A stretch of 64,000 nt of DNA. Source: Campylobacter concisus. GTDB taxonomy: Bacteria > Campylobacterota > Campylobacteria > Campylobacterales > Campylobacteraceae. Positions 46,720-55,680 of this stretch are shown in pieces (the stretch's first letter is position 1; the number at the start of each line of letters is the position of its first letter). The position numbers and the translations under genes were made by a program. Location of the stretch: the NCBI RefSeq assembly GCF_001298465.1, contig NZ_CP012541.1, forward strand, positions 62,001-126,000. The letters run 5' to 3'. The notes beneath the pieces were generated by a model. That model saw only the letters and a program-made list of their open reading frames with translations. It did no database searches and was not told the origin of the DNA.

Positions 46720-49700
46720 GAGCAACTACACCTAAAATTGGTATAAACATAAGCTCTGCTGGCTCTATCGAAGGCGGAGTTATGACTTATGACTTATCTT
46801 TACCTACTGCATTGACAGCTAGACCTACTACGTTAAATTTAAATTTTAGCGGCGGAGTAGCTGGAAAAGATTATGATGCAAACTCTATAGAGTATTCTAC
46901 TGATGGCGGTAGCACTTGGACACACGGTACTATAGTAAATCTTGCCGATGCAAATCAAATAAATAACGTTAAAGTAAAAGTAAAAACAATAGACAACTAT
47001 GGACTTAAGGATGTTGATCTAGCTCATAATCCTACCGCAATGGGTGTCAATCAAAACCAAGGCGAACAAGACGGAAGCAAGTATTCTAATCTAAACGGAG
47101 TAGAGTACGGCATATATAAAAGAAATTTAACTCTAAACGTAACTACCGATAACGATGAGATCGCTAACTCTCAAGCTAACGGCAAAATTACCGATAACGA
47201 CGATTATGTAAATATCAACCAAGGACTTAATGGTGCTAACATTGCTACTGAAGATGGCGAAGATACACTAAATATGAATACTGGTGCATATGCAAATTCT
47301 GATATTAATTTAGGAGTAGGCGATGATGCGCTAAATATCAAAGGCGGAACATTTAGTAAGGTAGATATCGATTTGGGTAGCGGTAATAATAATGTAACTA
47401 TAGAAAACTCATTTGGTGATGTAGATGATAATTCATACAATAAAACTCGTATAATGAACTGGCAGAGTGGAAACGATACCGTAACTATAAAATCAGGCGC
47501 TACCGTTAAAAATGCTGAGATAGGAGTTCATAATGGAGAGGACGTTATAACTCTAGAAAAAGATGCAACACTTGAACACTCTAGAGTCATTATGGGAGAT
47601 GGCAACGATAAGTTAAATATAAATGGTACCGTTACTAGAGAGTCTCATATAAATTTAGACAACGGCGAGGATACTTTAAATGTAGGCGAGGGCGCTAAAA
47701 TATCTGATTCTGATATTCAGACGGACGATAGCGGTAACGGATATAAGGATACAGTAAAAATTGCAAATAAAGTTACGCTTGAAAACTGGGCTGATATACA
47801 AGCTGGCGGTGGTAACGACGAGATTACGGCTGGCGATAATCTAACCCTTAGCAATCACTCAGGTATACACGGCGACTGGGGAAATAACGGAAGCGCTGGA
47901 ACCGGTAGCGACGACGGCGATGATATAATTAAAATAGGTAAAAATTTAACTATGAGCGGTGGCTCTGTAATAAGCGGTGGCGGCGGAAACGATGAAATTA
48001 CCATCGGCGATAAAGCTAACATCAGTAACTCGACTATCGACAGTGGAGCCGGTAAAGATGAAATTTATATGACTAACGGAACTAAAGTTACTAATAGCAA
48101 AATACTTATGGGCGACGGCATTAATACTTTAAATATCACTAGAAAAGAAATAGACCCTGACGACGATGATCAGTCATATGATGGTAGTATAAATTTAGAT
48201 TCCGTAAAAATTCAAGGCGGTGCTGATAAAGACATCGTAAATATCTCTGATACTACGGGAGGATCGGTAGCTGACCCTAAAGTAAAATTAGAAAATGATA
48301 CTTCTATAAATTTAGGCGATGGAGATAACGAAGTAACAGTGTACGGAAGCGTACTACTAGGAAAAATAGAAAATGGTACGCCTACTAAAAAGATCATAAC
48401 GACCGGAAGTGGTAAAGATAATATCACTCTACAAAACGGAGCTGGTATCGAAGAAAGAGTGATAGAAACTGGAGAGGGCGCAGATCAAGTCAACGTATAC
48501 GACGGAGCATCTTTAAATTTCGCAAAAATAGAAACCGGCAAAGGTAACGACGTAGTAAGATTTGAGCATTTAACTAGAAACCCGCTTCAAGGTGCTTATG
48601 ACTATTCTGCAGCAACCGAAACTGATATAAATATGGGCGACGGTAAGGATAGCTTATTTCTAACTGGTATCGGTAATAACGGCAATGCAGGCAGAAGATC
48701 AGACTTCCAACAAGTAAATATAAATATGGGTGACGGAGATACCAAGCATGTGCAGATAAACAGAGGAAAAGTAGAAACTACTAATATAACTACCGGTAGC
48801 AAAGGCGATTTGGTACAGATACAAGGTGACTCTTTAATGGAAGGTAGAAATAGTATATATACTGGTGCTGGTAAAGACGACGTAGAAATTAGGGGTTCTA
48901 AACTTAATGGTACCGCTACCGCAAAAACATTTATAAATACCGGTGCCGACAAAGATCACGTGGTGATTAACAATTCTGCTTTAACGCATGCGGTAGTCGA
49001 TACGGATAAAGGCGACGATGATGTTGATATCGAAGAAGGAACAACATTTAACTATAACATTATAAATACTTCAGAAGGCAACGATACTATAACTATTAAC
49101 CGCGACCCTGGCGATGCTCGCATAACCTTTCAAAGTTCTGCTTTAAATACAGGCGATGGCAACGATACGGTAAAAGTTACAAATACTACGTTCTTAAAAC
49201 TTGCCGATGGTAACCCATCTGCTATAGATACTGGTAATGGCGACGACACAATCACTATAAAAGACGGCACTATATTCCAAGACTTCTCTTATATAGCTGC
49301 TGGAAATGGTGTAGATACTATAACTCTAGAAAGTGGAGCTAAATTTAATCAAGCTAATGTATATGCAGATGCTGGCGACGATATAATAAATGTTAACGGA
49401 GCAGAATTTAAAGGCGAAAATGCATATAACCATAATGCTGGCGTACATGGTGGAGCAGGAGATGATAAAATTTTCGTTAACTCTGGAAAATTTGATAATG
49501 CTAAAGTAGAGGGTGATGCTGGTAATGACACAATCCATATCAAATCTGGAGCTAGATTTGAAAATGCTTCTATATATGGTGATAGCATAGATGGTCTAAC
49601 GACCGGTAACGATACTATCATAGTTGAAAAAGGCGCAACGCTAATTAATACGACTATCAACGGTGGGGCTGGATATGATACATTAAAGATTGCTGATGAT

Positions 49701-49985
49701 AGTGTAAACCTTACTAAAGTTACAAACATAGAGAAACTAGATTTAACTGAGGGCGATCACAATATGACTCTAACAGCTAAAGACGTTTTAGATATGACTG
49801 ATAGCAACAATAAGCTAAGAATAGGTGGTGATGGCAATGATAATCTTGATCTTGCGAGTAAGGGTTGGGTTTCTTCAGGTACTACGACTACTGATGAAAA
49901 AGGTATTAACTACAATGTTTATACTAACACAGAGGGTGGAAAAACTGTAACTCTAGAAGTTCAAGACCAAGTACACGTACTTTAA
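46224..49985 (+). CDS. Giant secreted protein with retention module, Calx-beta-like domain and solenoid
   Basis: The 1253-residue product is read from the second ATG, with AAGGAG upstream. The first 165 residues are identical to those of the neighbour, including the TAAGG site. Residues about 170-330 form a Calx-beta-like domain ending in GKITDNDDYV. The rest is solenoid repeats with GxGNDxVxI and GDGxDxI patterns (GNDTVTIKSGATVKNAEIG, GDGDDxITIKDGTIF-like). The C-terminus ends KTVTLEVQDQVHVL, different from the neighbour. The two genes thus share one head and differ in their bodies, suggesting alternate surface proteins. Confidence 0.8.
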   Translation: MAKEAGVVKSVNGGIARALNDLTGEVRQLSVGDIVYQGEKIVTDSSNSKVTITQTDGKEITLIGKDTITLDQDTNSNQTVADISALQKAILNGTDLNALEETAAGGPQAGGNGGDGVSLSSTSFAEGGHISNINANVGSIDALSLAAGGDNSFGVSGGSAVGAGAGATTPKIGINISSAGSIEGGVMTYDLSLPTALTARPTTLNLNFSGGVAGKDYDANSIEYSTDGGSTWTHGTIVNLADANQINNVKVKVKTIDNYGLKDVDLAHNPTAMGVNQNQGEQDGSKYSNLNGVEYGIYKRNLTLNVTTDNDEIANSQANGKITDNDDYVNINQGLNGANIATEDGEDTLNMNTGAYANSDINLGVGDDALNIKGGTFSKVDIDLGSGNNNVTIENSFGDVDDNSYNKTRIMNWQSGNDTVTIKSGATVKNAEIGVHNGEDVITLEKDATLEHSRVIMGDGNDKLNINGTVTRESHINLDNGEDTLNVGEGAKISDSDIQTDDSGNGYKDTVKIANKVTLENWADIQAGGGNDEITAGDNLTLSNHSGIHGDWGNNGSAGTGSDDGDDIIKIGKNLTMSGGSVISGGGGNDEITIGDKANISNSTIDSGAGKDEIYMTNGTKVTNSKILMGDGINTLNITRKEIDPDDDDQSYDGSINLDSVKIQGGADKDIVNISDTTGGSVADPKVKLENDTSINLGDGDNEVTVYGSVLLGKIENGTPTKKIITTGSGKDNITLQNGAGIEERVIETGEGADQVNVYDGASLNFAKIETGKGNDVVRFEHLTRNPLQGAYDYSAATETDINMGDGKDSLFLTGIGNNGNAGRRSDFQQVNINMGDGDTKHVQINRGKVETTNITTGSKGDLVQIQGDSLMEGRNSIYTGAGKDDVEIRGSKLNGTATAKTFINTGADKDHVVINNSALTHAVVDTDKGDDDVDIEEGTTFNYNIINTSEGNDTITINRDPGDARITFQSSALNTGDGNDTVKVTNTTFLKLADGNPSAIDTGNGDDTITIKDGTIFQDFSYIAAGNGVDTITLESGAKFNQANVYADAGDDIINVNGAEFKGENAYNHNAGVHGGAGDDKIFVNSGKFDNAKVEGDAGNDTIHIKSGARFENASIYGDSIDGLTTGNDTIIVEKGATLINTTINGGAGYDTLKIADDSVNLTKVTNIEKLDLTEGDHNMTLTAKDVLDMTDSNNKLRIGGDGNDNLDLASKGWVSSGTTTTDEKGINYNVYTNTEGGKTVTLEVQDQVHVL

Positions 49986-49999
49986 TATCTATACTTTTA

Positions 50000-50024
50000 A
50001 TCCCAAAGGAAATTCCTTTGGGAT
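50000..50024 (+). terminator. Terminator after the second retention-module gene
   Basis: ATCCCAAAGGAA and TTCCTTTGGGAT are exact inverted copies with one spacer base. ATTCTTTCTTATC follows. Thus both retention genes have their own strong terminator and are expressed singly. Confidence 0.85.
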
Positions 50025-50206
50025 ATTCTTTCTTATCATTAAATTTTTATAATTTTTTATCTTTTTAATTAGTGTCAAATTCACAAATTTTTAGTTATTT
50101 AAGTGGTTGGTATATATAAATTAGTAAGTCTGGATGATAAACAAAGGCTGAAAATGGATTAAAATTTGGCGGTAAATGTAGATAAAATTACCACCGTAAG
50201 GACAAA
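50025..50206. other. Intergenic region without a recognisable gene
   Basis: About 180 AT-rich bases between the terminator and the decayed ABC gene. I see no RNA, box or repeat that I can support. Confidence 0.4.
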
Positions 50207-51235
50207 TTATTTTCCAGTTGGGTCTAAGTCATTTAAGATATAATTTACTTCATCATCGCTTAGCTCGTAGTGTAAAAATTCTTTATAAAATTTCTTCGTT
50301 TCGGCTGCTATATCTATATCTTTAAAAATTTCAGGATTGTAATATCTTAGCCGCCCATAAAATTTGCAAAGCTCCCTCAGCTCCGTATCTATCCAAGCTA
50401 AAAACACCTGCTGGATTTACAAAAACTTTTTTGTTTTTAACAGCATTTGTGCCAGCATAGACTTTGTTTTCATATATCTTTTCTATAGCGTCTGGCGATT
50501 TGGCTCTACCTATGATGATCACATCTGGATTTATATTTGGTATCTCTTCTGCGTTTAGTTCAAGCATATTTCCGGCTTTTTACACTGCATTTATGCCACC
50601 TGCGACAGTGATCCACTCATCGATTATGGTATTTAAGCCATCTACTTTGAATAAATTTTTTACCCTCTGCTATGTGAAGCACTTTTGGCCTCTCATTTTG
50701 AGTTATCTTACTAGTTTTGCTTAGTACTTTTTGGAGATTTTGATCAAAATAGTCATTAAATTTTTGAGCTATCTTTGGTGCGTTGCCACCTATGAGTTCA
50801 GCCATTATGGATACACTCTTTTTCATATCTGCATGATTTGTAAATGACGGATAAAGTACATTAAAGCCATTTTTTGTTAGCTCCTCTTTGTTCTTTTTAT
50901 CGGTGGCTATCACGATATCAGGACTTAGCTTGACGAGCTCTTCTACTTGCAAGCTCTTGCCATTTACACCATTTGGGATAGATGAAATTCTAGGATATAT
51001 ATGCACAAACCATTTGTTGTTTTTTATGAGATCGGTTGTTGCGACTATTTTGTCAGCACCACCTAGCATCAAGACGATTTGGTTATTTGCATACCAAAGT
51101 GTAGCGATCTTTTCTACGTTTACAGGGATTTTGACGATGTCGCCAGATGTGTCTTTCATCTCTCTAAACTCGGCCGCATTTGTACTAAAAGCAGCCATCA
51201 ACGCCATTAAGGCAGTAAAAATTTTTCTCTTTTTC
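50207..51235 (-). pseudogene. Decayed iron/cobalamin-type ABC substrate-binding protein
   Basis: Pieces in order, reading leftward: a signal-peptide relic (FTALMALMAAFSTNAAEF), then VNVEKIATLWYANNQIVLML and GGADKIVATTD, VEELVKLSPDIVIATDK, then in another frame VDGLNTIIDEWITVAGGINAV, an in-frame TAA, LELNAEEIPNINPDVIIIGR, and in a third frame NPEIFKDIDIAAETKKFY. This is the TroA-like periplasmic binding fold used for iron complexes or cobalamin. There are at least two frameshifts plus one nonsense codon, and the expected ATG for the signal peptide is also absent. The permease and ATPase are not beside it. Confidence 0.8.
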
Positions 51236-51373
51236 TTCCTTTTTATAAAATATATATTTTTATAATTTAAGAACTTTATTGGATGTAATAATGGTTTAAA
51301 TTTGTAAAATTTATAAGAAAAATTTCCCTATCCATACAAAATGGAAGGGAAATTTATGTAAGAGTTAAATTGC

Positions 51374-53209
51374 TTATTTCTCAAAAGCTTTTTGTAAGCT
51401 AAATGGAAATGCCTGATAGCCCATCGCATTTGTCATTTTTATCTCGATGCTAGGCTCTTTTGCACCCCACTCAAACTCATCTATATGTGGACTTGGAAGT
51501 CCTACTGGGCGACCTTTGGCGATGTCAAACTGCATACCAGCAACGGCTGAGTAGACCATGATACTATCAAGGTCATCTTGATACTGTGTAAGGCTGGTGA
51601 CCGAGCTATACCACTCTTTACCACGCTCTTTGCCGTACTCCCAGACTTGCTCGACTGTCTTTTTGTTTTCATCTATTTTATAAACAACGGCACGAGAGTA
51701 TTTCATTCCTGCCATTGCGGGTTGCTCCATTCCTCTTGTATCGCCGTTGTCAAAGACAGTGAGATAGACAAGACCTTTTTTAGATTTGCTATCTATCCTA
51801 AATGCCGTATGTTGTGTCCACTGCCAGTCAAAGCCGCCTGTTTCGCTCTCGTATCCTGGGCATTTTGAGTACTCATCTTCGCAGACTATTTTGTTACCTT
51901 TGGTGTCGACTGGTTGAAGAAGTTTATCTTTAAATTTATCGCTCCAGCCTTTATGAGCACCCATTATCCATTTTACTTGTTTATCACGGCCGATTTTGAT
52001 GACTGCATCTTGGTGGCGGCTTGAGATTATGATGCTATCGTCGCTTGGGTCATAATCCACGCTATTTACGTGAGCCCAGTTACGTCCAGGGCCTGCGCCG
52101 ACGATGTCACCCCACTTATCGTGAGTATCCATCGACTGAAGCTCATCAGAGCTTGCAGTGTGGCCTGCTTTTTTAGCGTCGATATTTAAGCAAACTGCGC
52201 CTTGATCAAGTGTTTTTAGCACGATATCGCGGTAAGGATCGAGAATTTCATAAAGCCTAAAGTCATCAACTACGTTGCCATCTCGGTCAAGCTCAACGAT
52301 CACGTCGCGCACCGTTCTTACGTTTTTGCCGTCAGCCCTTTTGTAGTCAGCATTTGCAACGCGCAAGAAGTAGTGTCCATTTTGTGCTACGTCCATCGAG
52401 TGAGAGAAGTCGTTGTAGCTAGCTGGTAGCTCGCGGTTAAAAATTTCTCTACCCATGATGTCGTATTTTGCGTATCTTTGGCCATATCCCCAAGTCATAG
52501 CACCGTCGTCATTTTGCTTAAAGCCCATCATTACGCCAGCGTTAAATGGCTGTTTTAGGTCGTAAATTTTACTTGGCTCAAGATACCATCTAACCTCGCC
52601 TTTTGTATCAAGGATAAAATTATTTGGGCTGTAGTTCCACTCGATCGCACCGCCAGCTGGGTTGTTCCAAACGACTTTTGTACCCTTGCCTGTTTTATTG
52701 ACAAAGTTATTTACATAGTAAAGCCTGTTTGCAAATTTAGTACTCGCAGGCTTAGTAACCTCGATCTTGTCAAATAGCGCGCCCTTTTGATTTGGCGTGC
52801 CAGCGCTCTCTAGGTAGATAGCTGGAGCGTAAATTTTATAGCTCTCTTTTATATGCTCGGTCTTGCCCTTGTAGCTCTTGTCGTACTCGACTTCAACGGT
52901 GTTTTGATAGTCTGGATACATACCAAAAACTGGGATACCGCCATGTGTGCGAAGATGCTTGTCGGCCACTTTGTAGCTTATTACCTGACCGCCTTGTTTT
53001 GGCACGATAGTGACCTTAGCGTTGCTTAGTGTGTAGCCGCCATTTTTGATGACTGCAGTAAGAGGCGCTGTGTCGTAAGGATTTACCACTACTTCGCCGA
53101 TAGCTCCTGTTATAGCGTAGTCAAGTTTAGCTCCGCTTGGACCGCCTATCGCAAAAGCGCTCGTACAAAGTGCAGAAGCAAGCGCAACAGAATACAAAGT
53201 CTTTTTCAT
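51374..53209 (-). CDS. assT: Arylsulfate sulfotransferase AssT
   Basis: This 611-residue periplasmic enzyme has a signal peptide (MKKTLYSVALASALCTSAFA). It transfers sulfate between phenolic compounds without PAPS. His467 in WQWTQHTAF fits the catalytic His of E. coli AssT (H436). H270 (FSHSMDV), H380 (NWAHVNS) and R398 (SRHQD) fit its other active-site residues, with the 18-residue H-R spacing preserved. C443 and C450 should form the known disulfide near the active site, which needs a Dsb system. Two Dsb genes lie close by at 54,349-55,634. AGGAG precedes the start. Confidence 0.95.
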   Translation of the reverse strand: MKKTLYSVALASALCTSAFAIGGPSGAKLDYAITGAIGEVVVNPYDTAPLTAVIKNGGYTLSNAKVTIVPKQGGQVISYKVADKHLRTHGGIPVFGMYPDYQNTVEVEYDKSYKGKTEHIKESYKIYAPAIYLESAGTPNQKGALFDKIEVTKPASTKFANRLYYVNNFVNKTGKGTKVVWNNPAGGAIEWNYSPNNFILDTKGEVRWYLEPSKIYDLKQPFNAGVMMGFKQNDDGAMTWGYGQRYAKYDIMGREIFNRELPASYNDFSHSMDVAQNGHYFLRVANADYKRADGKNVRTVRDVIVELDRDGNVVDDFRLYEILDPYRDIVLKTLDQGAVCLNIDAKKAGHTASSDELQSMDTHDKWGDIVGAGPGRNWAHVNSVDYDPSDDSIIISSRHQDAVIKIGRDKQVKWIMGAHKGWSDKFKDKLLQPVDTKGNKIVCEDEYSKCPGYESETGGFDWQWTQHTAFRIDSKSKKGLVYLTVFDNGDTRGMEQPAMAGMKYSRAVVYKIDENKKTVEQVWEYGKERGKEWYSSVTSLTQYQDDLDSIMVYSAVAGMQFDIAKGRPVGLPSPHIDEFEWGAKEPSIEIKMTNAMGYQAFPFSLQKAFEK

Positions 53210-53261
53210 AACATCTCCTTTAGATAAATTTTATAAACTCTACTCATAAAGCTTATAAAAT

Positions 53262-53291
53262 TTAGAAAAAGCCTTGGAATGTCCAAGGCTT
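53262..53291 (-). terminator. Terminator-like hairpin in the assT leader
   Basis: On the minus strand, AAGCCTTGG pairs with CCAAGGCTT (53,269-53,277 with 53,283-53,291) around loop ACATT. It is followed by TTTTTCTAAATTTT. It has the full form of an intrinsic terminator, but it sits about 55 bases upstream of assT on the same strand. It could end a small RNA or attenuate assT. Confidence 0.6.
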
Positions 53292-53486
53292 AAAATAGGT
53301 AAAAGGAGTAATAAAAAATATTGCGTCCTTCGTAATTGTAATAAAACCTTATAACATAAAAATCACGATAAACTTTATAATGGCTTAAAACCTAAATTTA
53401 TATTAAAAATTTTTGTCTTTTCGGATCTTAAGCTAGCATTTACGCTTTAGCACTTATAATCAGCCCCAAACAATGGAGCAAAACTT

Positions 53487-54233
53487 ATGACACTAACTTA
53501 CAATGCAAAGAAAATTTATGAAAATTGGTTTGACTCAAAAAGTGAGCTTGAAGAGAGCAATGCTAGCTTTTTAGAGGATTATTTAAATTTTTTAGGCGAT
53601 ATTAGTGAAGTGATAAATATTGATGAAAAAACAAGACTTTCGGTTATCATCGCCTCTCTTTGTGTGAGTAAAAGTGCAAAAAGCTCATTTAAAAGCTTCG
53701 TTAGGGCTGCTTTAAATGTGGGCATATCAGTAAAAGAGATAAGAGAAATTTTATATCAAGCAGTGCCTTATGCTGGGCTTGGCAAGGTAGAAGATTATAT
53801 ATTTTTAGCTGATGAAATTTTTAATGAGCGCTATATAGAGCCTGAAAATATGCCTAAAAAATCAAGAGAAGGCAGAGGTGAACGAGGCCTTGAGATACAA
53901 AGAAAACTCTTCCCAGCGGTTGATAAATTTATCGCATCAATGCCAAATGATCAAAAACATATAATGGATTTTTTATCACAAAACTGCTTTGGTGATTTTT
54001 ATGCAAGAGATGGGCTTAGTTTAGAGCTTAGGGAGCTTTTGACATTTGTCTATATCACGACTCTTGGCTTTGCAAAGCCACAACTTTTAGGACACATTGC
54101 TGCAAATTTTGGCATCGGCAACGATAGAGCTAAACTAATAAGCGTTGTTACAACTCTTATACCATTTATAGGCTATCCAAGTGCTTTAAACGCATTATCA
54201 GCAATAAATGAGATAAGTTCTAGTAAAAATTAA
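53487..54233 (+). CDS. Carboxymuconolactone decarboxylase-like protein
   Basis: This 248-residue protein shows two CMD-type helical units: LSVIIASLCVSKSAKSSFKS with VGISVKEIREILYQAVPYAG, and LRELLTFVYITTLGFAKPQ with the following LGHIAANFG. The CxxC or CxxxxxxxH redox motif of AhpD-like members is not preserved, so a peroxidase role is doubtful. It starts divergently from assT across a 277-base gap. Function is unknown. Confidence 0.75.
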   Translation: MTLTYNAKKIYENWFDSKSELEESNASFLEDYLNFLGDISEVINIDEKTRLSVIIASLCVSKSAKSSFKSFVRAALNVGISVKEIREILYQAVPYAGLGKVEDYIFLADEIFNERYIEPENMPKKSREGRGERGLEIQRKLFPAVDKFIASMPNDQKHIMDFLSQNCFGDFYARDGLSLELRELLTFVYITTLGFAKPQLLGHIAANFGIGNDRAKLISVVTTLIPFIGYPSALNALSAINEISSSKN

Positions 54234-54348
54234 ATTTTTAATCAATGCGATATCTTATAAATTTCAGCAAAAATTTATTCTAGCGTTAAATTTGCGGTTG
54301 AGCTTGGTTGTAGAATAACTCAAAATAAATCATCTAAAGGAGATTATC

Positions 54349-55005
54349 ATGAGTTTTCTATCTAAATTTAGTAAGGCTATCTTTGCTGTTGCGGTGGCTG
54401 GTGCGATTAGTGCTAGTGCATTTAGTGAGGGTGAGGACTACGTCAAGCTTGAAAAGCCGCTAAGCGCGGGACAAAATACGCTAGTTAAAATTTTTAGCTA
54501 CGCTTGCCCATTTTGCTACAAGTATGATAAGAGCGTCACTCCAAAGGTAGTTGAGAAAATCCATGGGCTAAAATACGAACCATTTCATCTAAAGACAAAG
54601 GGCGATTACGGTGAGGTTGCGAGTAAGGTTTTTGCCGTGCTTATCGTTATGGACGAGGCAAAAGGTGTCGGCTTATTTGATGAAAATTCGCTATTTAAAA
54701 AGGCTAAATTTGCCTACTACAAGGCTTATCACGACAAAAAAGAGCGCTGGAGTGATGGCAAAGACGCTGAGGGTTTTTTAAAGACTGGACTTGAGGCTGC
54801 TGGCGTTAGTAAAGCAGACTACGAAAAAGAGCTAGCTAATCCAAAAGTGACTGAGCTACTTAAAAAGTGGGATGAGAGCTATGACGTGGCCAAAATTCAA
54901 GGCGTGCCAGCATTTGTCGTAAATGGCAAATACCTCATCATGACAAAATCAATCAGCTCGCTTGACGGCATGGCAGCACTCATCGAAGAGCTTCTTAAAA
55001 AATAA
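54349..55005 (+). CDS. dsbA: DsbA-type thiol oxidoreductase with CPFC site (DsbL-like)
   Basis: This 218-residue periplasmic protein has a signal peptide (about residues 1-26). The active site CPFC lies at residues 53-56 (FSYACPFCYKYD) and the cis-Pro loop is QGVPAFVVNG. The CPFC dipeptide matches DsbL of uropathogenic E. coli, the dedicated oxidant of AssT. It is coded eight bases before a DsbB gene and near assT, so it is likely to introduce the AssT disulfide. A good AAAGGAG site supports the start. Confidence 0.9.
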   Translation: MSFLSKFSKAIFAVAVAGAISASAFSEGEDYVKLEKPLSAGQNTLVKIFSYACPFCYKYDKSVTPKVVEKIHGLKYEPFHLKTKGDYGEVASKVFAVLIVMDEAKGVGLFDENSLFKKAKFAYYKAYHDKKERWSDGKDAEGFLKTGLEAAGVSKADYEKELANPKVTELLKKWDESYDVAKIQGVPAFVVNGKYLIMTKSISSLDGMAALIEELLKK

Positions 55006-55013
55006 GGCGTCAC

Positions 55014-55634
55014 ATGAGCTTTTTTAAAAAAATGGCTAAATTTCAAGACTCACGCATCTCTTGGGCGATCCTAGTCTTTGTGAGCGTTGGGCTTGTCGTT
55101 ATCGCGCACTCACTCTTTCAAAACTACGCTTATATGCCTCCTTGCGAGCAGTGCGTCTATATACGTTTTGCATTTTTATGTATGGCACTTGGCGGCGTGA
55201 TCGCTATGATAAATCCTAAAAATTTACTATTTGCTCTAATTGGCTACGTCTTTGCCTTTTGGGGAGCGGTGCAGGGCATAATGTATAGCGTAAAGCTAGC
55301 TAAAATCCACGATGCGGTGCATGGCGATGATCCTTTTGGTGTGCAGGGCTGCTCTACTGAGCCACAATATCCATTTGGCTTGCCGCTTGAGAAGTGGGCG
55401 CCTGACTGGTTTATGCCAACAGGCGACTGTGGATATGACAGCCCTATGGTGCCTGATGGCGCGGTACTAAGTGATTTACAAAAGAGCATAGTTGATCTTT
55501 ATGCGGACGGCTGGTATCTTGTGCCTTCATCTAAATTTATGTCGATGGCTGATTGTACGCTACTTGGGTTTAGTGTTTGTTTTGTAGTGCTTGCACTTAT
55601 GCTCGTTTCAAAGCTTTTATCCTTTTTAAAATGA
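55014..55634 (+). CDS. dsbB: DsbB-type quinone-linked oxidoreductase
   Basis: This 206-residue membrane protein has helices near 17-36, 48-66, 70-90 and 180-203. Its first loop has CEQC at residues 44-47 (PPCEQCVYIRF), and the second periplasmic loop holds the other cysteine pair (GVQGCSTEP and PTGDCGYDS). Both redox pairs of classical DsbB are thus present, unlike the two DsbI proteins at 8159 and 17,941. It re-oxidises the upstream DsbA and passes electrons to quinone. Confidence 0.9.
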   Translation: MSFFKKMAKFQDSRISWAILVFVSVGLVVIAHSLFQNYAYMPPCEQCVYIRFAFLCMALGGVIAMINPKNLLFALIGYVFAFWGAVQGIMYSVKLAKIHDAVHGDDPFGVQGCSTEPQYPFGLPLEKWAPDWFMPTGDCGYDSPMVPDGAVLSDLQKSIVDLYADGWYLVPSSKFMSMADCTLLGFSVCFVVLALMLVSKLLSFLK

Positions 55635-55640
55635 AATTTA

Positions 55641-55662
55641 GTTAGCCCAAATTTGGGCTAAC
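55641..55662. terminator. Perfect 22-base palindrome after dsbB
   Basis: GTTAGCCCAAA is followed at once by its exact inverse. It lies between the dsbB stop and the histidine kinase start, 18 bases before that start. No T-run follows on the plus strand, so it may be a weak terminator or an operator for the two-component genes. Confidence 0.4.
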
Positions 55663-55680
55663 TTAGGATATACTGCACGC

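Noticed and set aside
43419-49729. Several long minus-strand open frames within the two retention-module genes
   Set aside because: They mirror the Gly/Asp/Asn-rich repeats of the plus-strand genes, giving Pro/Ser/Leu-rich low-complexity products. They have no start signals.
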